A stretch of 64,000 nt of DNA from the NCBI RefSeq assembly GCF_002954775.1, contig NZ_PJME01000003.1:423359-487358 (forward strand), read 5' to 3'. Shown here piece after piece: positions 58,467-64,000 of the stretch. A program made the translations under genes and the position numbers. Each line of letters opens with the position of its first letter. The first letter of the stretch is position 1. The DNA comes from Streptomyces geranii. Lineage in GTDB: Bacteria > Actinomycetota > Actinomycetes > Streptomycetales > Streptomycetaceae. Under the pieces are notes generated by a model that was not told the origin of the DNA, did not search any database, and saw only the letters and a program-made list of their open reading frames with translations.

Positions 58467-58542
58467 CGAGCCCGTGTTGACATGTGCGGACATCTGAACA
58501 CGTCGCTTGTCAGTTGTGCGGGAAACGTGAAAAGCTCGGGCT

Positions 58543-58582
58543 CCGTTTTGCGGAACGGTCCCCAACTCCCCTGTTCTTGGGG
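58543..58582. promoter_or_regulatory. paired inverted repeats upstream of the sigma/CBM2 gene
   Basis: CCGTT-N6-AACGG (58543-58558) and CCCCAA-N11-TTGGGG (58560-58582) lie about 55-95 bp before the ATG. GGAAC at 58552-58556 followed after 16 bases by GTTC also resembles an ECF sigma promoter; this fits a self-regulated sigma-type gene but is speculative. Confidence 0.35.
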
Positions 58583-58636
58583 TCAGTTGACCTTGACGTT
58601 GGCGTGTGCAAGCCGTTGATGCTGGAGTCCCCCCAT

Positions 58637-60145
58637 ATGCCAGATCTGCCGACCCCTCAGGACGCGGCCGAAGCAGCGCTGTTCTCCGAGTGCTGGGACG
58701 CGGTCCTCTCCTACGCCGACCTGTGCACGTCCGGCTCGTCCGCCGGCACCGAACTGGCCGCCGAGGCGTTTACCCATGGTATCCACGCCGCCCGGGCCGC
58801 CGACTTCGGCGCCCGCAACACCGGGCGCCGCATACCCCGCCTGCCCTGGATACCCCTTCTCCTGGCGGCGGTTCGCAGTACCGCCGCGTCCTGGGAGGAG
58901 ACCGGGCACGGCAACCATCTCGACCCCGACCTGAGACTGTGGCTCAACTCCGACAAGGCCGCCCGGTACGTGGGCCCGCCGCTGCGCCGCCCGCTCGCGC
59001 TGCGCGCCCTGCGTGACATGCAGGAACCGGACGCGGGCCTGCTCTGGCTGGCCGACGTGGAGTCGCTGCCGCTGCCCGTCGTGGCCCGCAGGCTCGGCCT
59101 CGACCCGGAGAGCGTCGCCGAGGAACTCGCCCAGGTGCGCGGCCTGTTCAGAGACCGCTGCCAGCGCAACCTCCTCGACTCCCCGCTGAACTCCGACTGC
59201 CGCCACTTCGGCCGCCTCCTCGACGCGGTCATCCGCTCGCAGGGCGCCGAGATCCCCGAGGACCTCTCCCGGCACCTCGCGACCTGCGTGGAGTGCGCGG
59301 AGGCCGCCGCCTGTCTGCGGCTGTACGGCGGGATCAGCGGCCTGCCCGCCGCGCTCGCCGGCGGTGTCATCGGCTGGGGCGGCCTCGCCTATCTGGAGCG
59401 CCGGCGCCGCGCCGCCGAGGCCGGTCTGCTCGGCGGTCGTGGCGAGGCGGGCATCAACACCGGCCTCACCATCGGGGAGTCCCGGCCGCGCATCGGCCGT
59501 ACGGCGATCCTGGTCGCGGCCGTCATCGTCTCCGCGCTCGCCCTCACGGTCTCGCTGATGCCCTTCGACGGCTCCGGCAACGACGTCTCCGCGAAGGGCG
59601 GCACGACCGACGGCCGGCCGGTGGTGGACCCCGCGGGCGGCCTGCCGTCCGGCGTGACCGTCCCCGCGGGCTCGATCCCGTCGGTGTCCCCCGACCCCTC
59701 GGCCCCGGACGCGTCCCCCACCACGTCCACGCCGTCGACCCCGTCCGAGAAGCCCGACCCGGAGCCCCAGGGCACCTCCTCGCCCACCGATGGCGCCGAG
59801 ACCCCGAAGCCGAGCCCCGACACGAGCGAACCCGCCTCCTGCGAGGTCGAGTACGACCTGGTCAACGAGTGGCCCGACGGCTTCCAGGCCACCATCAGCG
59901 TCACCTCCACGAAGGCCGTCGACGGCTGGCGCATCGCCTGGTCCTTCCGCAACGGCCAGCAGGTCGGCCAGATGTGGGACGCGGGCTTCTCCCAGGACGG
60001 CGCCCGAGTCACGGCCACGGCGGCGGACTACAACCGCACGATCGCAGCCGACGGCACGGTCTCCTTCGGCTTCCTGGCCAGCTGGCAGGGAAGCAACACG
60101 GCCCCGTTCGACTTCACCCTGAACGGCAGCACCTGCACGACCTGA
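58637..60145 (+). CDS. sigma-like/anti-sigma zinc-finger membrane protein with extracellular CBM2
   Basis: A 502-residue multi-domain protein. Residues ~1-185 resemble a degenerate sigma-70 unit: N-terminal helices (EAALFSECWDAVLSYADLC) and an HTH-like segment (LPVVARRLGLDPESVAEEL). Residues ~208-225 hold the anti-sigma zinc motif H-X3-C-X2-C (HLATCVECAEAA). A membrane span (AILVAAVIVSALALTVSL near 290) is followed by a ~85-residue Pro/Ser/Thr linker and a C-terminal family 2 cellulose-binding module (CEVEYDLVNEWPDGFQATIS… to FTLNGSTC, with flanking cysteines and conserved Trp). Start: ATG 58637 lies 9 bp after GGAG; longer readings add unrelated sequence. It looks like a one-piece sensor that detects cellulose outside and signals to transcription inside, comparable in concept to clostridial RsgI proteins. 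Confidence 0.85.
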   Translation: MPDLPTPQDAAEAALFSECWDAVLSYADLCTSGSSAGTELAAEAFTHGIHAARAADFGARNTGRRIPRLPWIPLLLAAVRSTAASWEETGHGNHLDPDLRLWLNSDKAARYVGPPLRRPLALRALRDMQEPDAGLLWLADVESLPLPVVARRLGLDPESVAEELAQVRGLFRDRCQRNLLDSPLNSDCRHFGRLLDAVIRSQGAEIPEDLSRHLATCVECAEAAACLRLYGGISGLPAALAGGVIGWGGLAYLERRRRAAEAGLLGGRGEAGINTGLTIGESRPRIGRTAILVAAVIVSALALTVSLMPFDGSGNDVSAKGGTTDGRPVVDPAGGLPSGVTVPAGSIPSVSPDPSAPDASPTTSTPSTPSEKPDPEPQGTSSPTDGAETPKPSPDTSEPASCEVEYDLVNEWPDGFQATISVTSTKAVDGWRIAWSFRNGQQVGQMWDAGFSQDGARVTATAADYNRTIAADGTVSFGFLASWQGSNTAPFDFTLNGSTCTT

Positions 60146-60162
60146 CCCCGACGACGACTTCC

Positions 60163-60195
60163 CGGTCCGGCCAGGCCCCAGGGCCGGCCGGACCG
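60163..60195. terminator. hairpin terminator after the sigma/CBM2 gene
   Basis: CGGTCCGGCC (60163-60172) pairs perfectly with 60186-60195, with further G-C pairs possible inside the 13-base loop. Confidence 0.8.
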
Positions 60196-60962
60196 TTGGG
60201 GTTCGGCGCGTGCCTGTTGGCGTTCCGCGCGTGACCGGGCTGGGGCGAGCCTGACCGGCCAGGGCCGGGTCGTTCGAGGTCCGGTCCCCGGCGTGCAATC
60301 CCTTGCCGTGCAGTGCCCGTCCGGCCCCGGTCAGTGTCGAACCGGGCCGCGTTGCGCTGCCCCGGTCCGAGGCGGAAGGGGAACAGCCCGGCTCCGCTCG
60401 GATCGGCCCAGCCCGCTCCGCCCCGCTCCGGAGCGCGAACAGCCCCCCCCCGCGCAGGTCAGCCCAGCGGAGTCCGGTCGGCCTCGTGTCGCCTCACCTT
60501 GTGGCGTCCGGTCCGTGTAGCCCTGTGCCGCGCCGGTTCGTCCCGCGCCGAGCCGGAACGCGAACAGTCCGACCCCGCGCAGGTCAGCCCGGCCCGGTCC
60601 GGGCGGCCCTGTGGCGCTTCACTTTGTGGCGCCCGCCCTGTGCAGCCCCGCTCCGTGCCGCGCCGGAACACGAACAGTCCGACCCGGCCCAGGTCAGCCC
60701 AGCCCAGTCCGGCCGGCTCCGGTCAGCCCCGTAACGCCTCGCCCCGTGACCCCCGCCCTACGCAGCCCCGTGCCGTGCCGGTCCGCCGCGCCCAGCCGGA
60801 ACACGAACAGTCCGACCCCGCCTGGTCCGGCCCAGTCAGGCCCAGGTCGGCCCGCCCCGCGCAGGTCAGCCAGCCCGGGCGGGCCGGCCCAGTCCAGGTC
60901 GGCACCGCCAACTCAGCCCCGCCCAACTCAGCCCCGCCCCGCCCAAATCAGCCCCGCCCCGA
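60196..60962. repeat. gene-free spacer with imperfect ~110-130 bp tandem repeats
   Basis: No supportable gene lies here. The stretch is Pro/Arg-coding in every frame, with no start signals. Four long imperfect copies share a GAACAGTCCGACCCCGCGCA-like core, anchored at CGAACAG positions 60436, 60561, 60671 and 60804; a shorter relative with GAACAGCCC begins at 60381. The copies continue with CAGGTCAGCCC and a CTTTGTGGCG-type block. The end (60890-60960) is a run of shorter CCCGCCCAA repeats. It looks like a decayed minisatellite. Confidence 0.8.
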
Positions 60963-62405
60963 TCAGATCACTTCGCTCTCGCTCCGGTCCGCCCGCTCCC
61001 ACAGAGTGTGGAAGCGGCCCTCGCGGTCGGTGCGGCGGTAGGTGTGGGCGCCGAAATAGTCGCGCTGGCCCTGGGTGAGGGCGGCCGGGAGGCGTTCGGC
61101 GCGCAGGGTGTCGTAGTACGACAGGGCGGCGGAGAAGGCGGGCACCGGGACGCCGTGCCGGGCCGCTGTGGCGACGACCTCGCGCCACGGGACCTGGGCG
61201 TCGGCGATCTCGGCCGCGAAGCCCTCCTCCGTCAGCAGGGTGACCCGGCAGGGGTCGGCCGCGAAGGCGCCGCGGACCCGGTCGAGGAAGGCGGCCCGGA
61301 CGATGCAGCCGCCGCGCCAGATCCGCGCGATCGCCCCGAGGTCGATGTCCCAGCCGTACTCGGCCGACGCGTCCATGATCATCTTCCAGCCCTGGTCGTA
61401 CGCGATGAGCTTCGACGCGTACAGCGCGTGCTCCACGATGCAGGCGAAGCGCTCGGCCTCGTACGCCGTGAGGTCCCAGCTGGTGCCACCCGGCAGTTCG
61501 CGGTACGCCGCCCGCAGCGCGCGCTGGCCCGAGGCGGCGCGGGCGAAGGTCGCCTGGGCGATGGCGGTGACCGGTGAGCCCAGCTCCAGGGCGCTGCGCA
61601 CGGTCCAGCGGCCGGTGCCCTTCTGCCCGGCGGAGTCGGCCACCACGTCCACGAACGGCCGCCCGGTCGCGGCGTCGGTGTGCGCGAGCACCTCCGCGGT
61701 GATCTCCATCAGATACGAGTCGAGCCGCCCCTTGTTCCACTGCCGGAACACCTCGGCGATCCGCGCCGGCTCGTAGCCCCCCACCTGCCGGAGCAGATGA
61801 TAGGCCTCGCCGATGAGCTGCATATCGGCGTACTCGATCCCGTTGTGCACCATCTTCACGAAGTGCCCGGCACCGTCCGTCCCGACGTGGGTGACACAGG
61901 GCTCGCCGTCCACCTTGGCACTGATCGTCTCGAACATCGGCCCGAGTGCGGCATACGAGGCCACGGAGCCGCCGGGCATGATGCTGGGCCCGTTGAGCGC
62001 CCCCTCCTCGCCCCCGGAGACGCCCACCCCCACGAAGTGGATGCCGAGCCCGCGCAGGGCCTGTTCTCGGCGCCGGGTGTCGGAGAAGTGGGCGTTGCCG
62101 CCGTCGATGATCATGTCGCCGGGTTCCAGGAGAGCGGCGAACTCGTCGATCACGGCGTCGGTCGCCGTCCCGGCCTGCACCATGATCATCAGGCGCCGGG
62201 GCCGCTCCAGGGCGGCCACGAACTGCTCGGCCGTCTCGGCGGCCACGAAGTCGCCCTCGTGCCCGAACTCCTCGACCAGCGCCTTGGTCCTGGCGGGGGT
62301 CCGATTGTGGAGGGCCACGGTGTAACCGTGCCGGGCGAAGTTCCGGGCGAGATTCCTACCCATCACCGCCAGGCCGGTGACGCCGATCTGCGCGGTCGCC
62401 TTCAT
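60963..62405 (-). CDS. gnd: 6-phosphogluconate dehydrogenase, decarboxylating
   Basis: A 480-residue NADP-dependent enzyme of the oxidative pentose phosphate pathway, making ribulose 5-phosphate, CO2 and NADPH. Seen: Rossmann motif IGVTGLAVMGRNLARNFARHG, GDMIIDGGNAHFSDT, VGVSGGEEGALNGPSIMPGG, catalytic KMVHNGIEYADMQLIGE and the C-terminal QRDYFGAHTYRRTDREG tail. The length matches the long (non-YqeC) form. ATG 62405 is the family start; a reading to 62456 adds 17 extra residues. Confidence 0.96.
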   Translation of the reverse strand: MKATAQIGVTGLAVMGRNLARNFARHGYTVALHNRTPARTKALVEEFGHEGDFVAAETAEQFVAALERPRRLMIMVQAGTATDAVIDEFAALLEPGDMIIDGGNAHFSDTRRREQALRGLGIHFVGVGVSGGEEGALNGPSIMPGGSVASYAALGPMFETISAKVDGEPCVTHVGTDGAGHFVKMVHNGIEYADMQLIGEAYHLLRQVGGYEPARIAEVFRQWNKGRLDSYLMEITAEVLAHTDAATGRPFVDVVADSAGQKGTGRWTVRSALELGSPVTAIAQATFARAASGQRALRAAYRELPGGTSWDLTAYEAERFACIVEHALYASKLIAYDQGWKMIMDASAEYGWDIDLGAIARIWRGGCIVRAAFLDRVRGAFAADPCRVTLLTEEGFAAEIADAQVPWREVVATAARHGVPVPAFSAALSYYDTLRAERLPAALTQGQRDYFGAHTYRRTDREGRFHTLWERADRSESEVI

Positions 62406-62602
62406 GGTGTGCTCCTTCGCTCGGTGCGGTCGCTCGGCGCGGTCCAACCGCCGCACTGATCAGTTACGGCTGGTGGGGCCCCAGTTGTTCAGCCGGATAT
62501 TGGGTGGCGTGCCGAGCGGGGGCACGCCTAGAGTGGAAGCGCCCCGATCGACGAGGGGCGATGGTGACAACCGCGACGAGGATGACAAGGAGGTGTGACC
62601 CG

Positions 62603-62674
62603 ATGGCTGTCTTTGCGATGGGCGCTGCCCGCATCCAGAAGTTCGTCAAGTCCACCTCCGTGGCCACCGGCTGA
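62603..62674 (+). CDS. 23-residue small ORF with near-perfect ribosome site
   Basis: The ORF encodes MAVFAMGAARIQKFVKSTSV followed by ATG, a short basic amphipathic peptide. The ribosome site AAGGAGGTG (62587-62595) is an almost full anti-16S match, with the AAGGAGG core ending 9 bp before ATG, far better than most genes here. It ends 59 bp before the TTG of rsgA on the same strand. It could be a leader peptide controlling rsgA, an independent bioactive peptide or a coincidental ORF. I know no family for it. Confidence 0.5.
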   Translation: MAVFAMGAARIQKFVKSTSVATG

Positions 62675-62733
62675 CATCCACTTCCTTCGCGCCCGAGAGC
62701 GCGCGCCGGGGTCACCCATGTGAAGGGTCTCCC

Positions 62734-63861
62734 TTGACTTCCCTCTCGTCCTCGTCCTCGTCCTCGTCCACTTCTACTTCTGCTTCCTTCCGCGCGCTCG
62801 CCCCCTACGGCTGGGACGACGCCTGGGCCGCCGAATTCGCCCCCTACGCGGCAGAAGGCCTGCTCGTCGGGCGCGTCATCCGCGTCGACCGAGGCCAGTG
62901 CGACGTCGCCACCGCCGACGGTGTGCTGCGCGCCGACACCGCGTTCGTGACGCCCAACGATCCGATGCGGGTCGTGTGTACCGGTGACTGGGCCGTCGTC
63001 GAACCGGTCGGCGATCCGCGCTATGTCCGTACGTATCTGCCGCGCCGGAACGCGTTCGTACGGTCCACCTCGTCCAAGCGTTCCGAGGGCCAGATCCTCG
63101 CGGCCAATGTCGACCACGCCATCGTCGCCGTGTCGCTGGCCGTGGAACTCGACCTCGGCCGGGTCGAACGGTTCCTGGCGCTGGCCTGGGAATCGGGTGC
63201 GCAGCCGGTCGTGGTGCTCACCAAGGCCGACCTCGTGCCGGACGCGACGACCCTCTCCTACCTCGTCGAGGACGTGGAGGCCACCGCCCCCGGCGTCCCG
63301 GTGCTCACCGTCAGCTCCACCAACGGGGACGGCGTCGACGTCCTCGCGGCGGTCGTCTCCGACGGTACGGCCGTGCTGCTCGGGCAGTCCGGTGCGGGCA
63401 AGTCGACGCTCGCGAACGCGCTGCTCGGCATGGACGTCATGGAGGTCCAGGCCACCCGTGACGCCGACGGCAAGGGCCGCCACACCACCACCACCCGCAA
63501 CCTCCTCGCCCTGCCCGGCGGGGGCGTCCTCATCGACACACCCGGGCTGCGGGGTGTCGGCCTGTGGGACGCCGGGACGGGCGTCGGCCAGGTGTTCGCC
63601 GAGATCGAGGAACTGGCCCAGGGGTGCCGTTTCCAGGACTGCGCGCATACGGCTGAGCCGGGGTGCGCGGTGCTGGAGGCGGTGGACTCGGGGGTGCTGG
63701 GGCAGCGGCGGCTCGACAGTTACCGGAAGCTGCTGCGGGAGAACCAGTACATCGTGGCGAAGACGGATGCGAGGTTGAGGGCGGAGATTCGGAAGGACTG
63801 GAAGAAGAAGGGGGCTGAGGGGCGGGCGGCCATGGAGGCCAAGCGGGGGCGGGTGAGGTAG
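62734..63861 (+). CDS. rsgA: ribosome small subunit-dependent GTPase A
   Basis: A 375-residue circularly permuted GTPase that matures the 30S ribosomal subunit. An OB-fold lies at ~40-110. The G motifs occur in permuted order: VLTKADLV (G4), GQSGAGKSTLANAL (G1), then LIDTPGLRGVGLW (G3). The C-terminal zinc site is CRFQDCAHTAEPGC. The TTG at 62734 follows GAAGGG; no nearer ATG fits. A Ser-rich leader of about 16 residues precedes the OB-fold. A small ORF lies directly upstream. Confidence 0.94.
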   Translation: MTSLSSSSSSSSTSTSASFRALAPYGWDDAWAAEFAPYAAEGLLVGRVIRVDRGQCDVATADGVLRADTAFVTPNDPMRVVCTGDWAVVEPVGDPRYVRTYLPRRNAFVRSTSSKRSEGQILAANVDHAIVAVSLAVELDLGRVERFLALAWESGAQPVVVLTKADLVPDATTLSYLVEDVEATAPGVPVLTVSSTNGDGVDVLAAVVSDGTAVLLGQSGAGKSTLANALLGMDVMEVQATRDADGKGRHTTTTRNLLALPGGGVLIDTPGLRGVGLWDAGTGVGQVFAEIEELAQGCRFQDCAHTAEPGCAVLEAVDSGVLGQRRLDSYRKLLRENQYIVAKTDARLRAEIRKDWKKKGAEGRAAMEAKRGRVR

Positions 63862-63870
63862 TGACGCCGG

Positions 63871-63896
63871 GGGGTGGCGAGGGCCTTTTCCTCGCC
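63871..63896. terminator. hairpin terminator after rsgA
   Basis: GGCGAGG (63876-63882) pairs with CCTCGCC (63890-63896) with extra flanking G-C pairs after a mismatch; the loop holds TTTT. Confidence 0.7.
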
Positions 63897-63926
63897 CCCG
63901 CCGCCCCTACCCGTTCCTATCGGCCT

Positions 63927-64000
63927 GGGGGGGGGGGGGGGGGGGGGGGCGGCGGCGCCGGGGGGGGGGGGGGGGGCGGGGCGGGGGGGGGGGGGGGGGG
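63927..64000. other. near-pure G tail, probable sequence or assembly artefact
   Basis: A run of 23 Gs (63927-63949) is followed by GC and more G runs to the window end. This lacks the composition of any gene or repeat nearby and is typical of failed read or contig ends. No biological feature should be inferred from it. Confidence 0.85.

Noticed and set aside
60380..60960. CRISPR array or non-ribosomal/polyketide fragment
   Set aside because: Copies are long, degenerate and adjacent without unique spacers; no frame gives domain motifs.
62377..62598. 73-residue plus-strand ORF before the small peptide ORF
   Set aside because: It overlaps the start of gnd antisense, has no ribosome site and no recognisable composition.

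Overview
The window is a very GC-rich actinobacterial chromosome segment, almost certainly from Streptomyces or a close relative. The evidence is extreme third-position GC, many GTG/TTG starts with GGAGG-type ribosome sites, start/stop overlaps inside operons, many Tat signals, an alditol oxidase closely resembling S. coelicolor AldO, and a family typical of streptomycetes (DUF6191). No mobile element, CRISPR array, tRNA or rRNA was seen. The last ~75 bases are near-pure G and look like sequence artefact.

Layout. 1-1.1 kb: 3' end of a type B carboxylesterase. 1.2-8.1 kb: a GntR regulator, an AprB-like 4Fe-4S ferredoxin, a complete NitT/TauT-type ABC importer and an AprA/fumarate-reductase-like flavoprotein with a HEAT-repeat tail; this looks like one operon and its substrate is unknown. 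8.1-18.1 kb: ordinary metabolic and regulatory genes (Eis-like acetyltransferase, LacI regulator, Tat-exported amidase with a small partner, homocysteine methyltransferase, APC permease, adenosine deaminase, hypotheticals).

18.2-36.0 kb: a plant cell-wall polysaccharide locus. It holds a sugar ABC importer with a GH3 glycosidase (a bxlEFGA-like arrangement), a sialidase-fold secreted protein with ricin-type lectin repeats (possibly GH93 exo-arabinanase), a LacI regulator, a surface protein with autotransporter-associated repeats, two GH43 enzymes (arabinofuranosidase and exo-beta-1,3-galactanase types), a PL4 rhamnogalacturonan lyase and a CE12-type rhamnogalacturonan acetylesterase. Together they fit attack on rhamnogalacturonan-I and its arabinan/arabinogalactan side chains. 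Three promoters here carry the same GCGAAAG-N-CTTTCGT type operator, which suggests one LacI-controlled regulon.

36-47.7 kb: LysE exporter, secreted propeller-like protein, PEP-mutase family enzyme, alpha/beta hydrolase, secreted EEP phosphodiesterase with a jacalin-like domain, Tat-exported PHP protein with a His-rich leader, AraC regulator and an ABC-2 exporter. 47.8-55.4 kb: a beta-galactoside operon (ROK regulator, binding protein, two permeases, GH2 beta-galactosidase). 55.6-63.9 kb: alditol oxidase, a radical SAM protein with an unusual cysteine motif followed by a 13-bp tandem repeat, a one-piece sigma-like/anti-sigma zinc-finger/membrane/CBM2 protein that looks like a cellulose sensor, a repeat-rich 0.8 kb spacer, 6-phosphogluconate dehydrogenase, a tiny ORF with a near-perfect ribosome site, and the GTPase RsgA.

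The strongest candidates for new biology are the AprBA-like/ABC module, the sigma/anti-sigma/CBM2 fusion, the shared-operator pectin regulon, and the 23-codon ORF upstream of rsgA.
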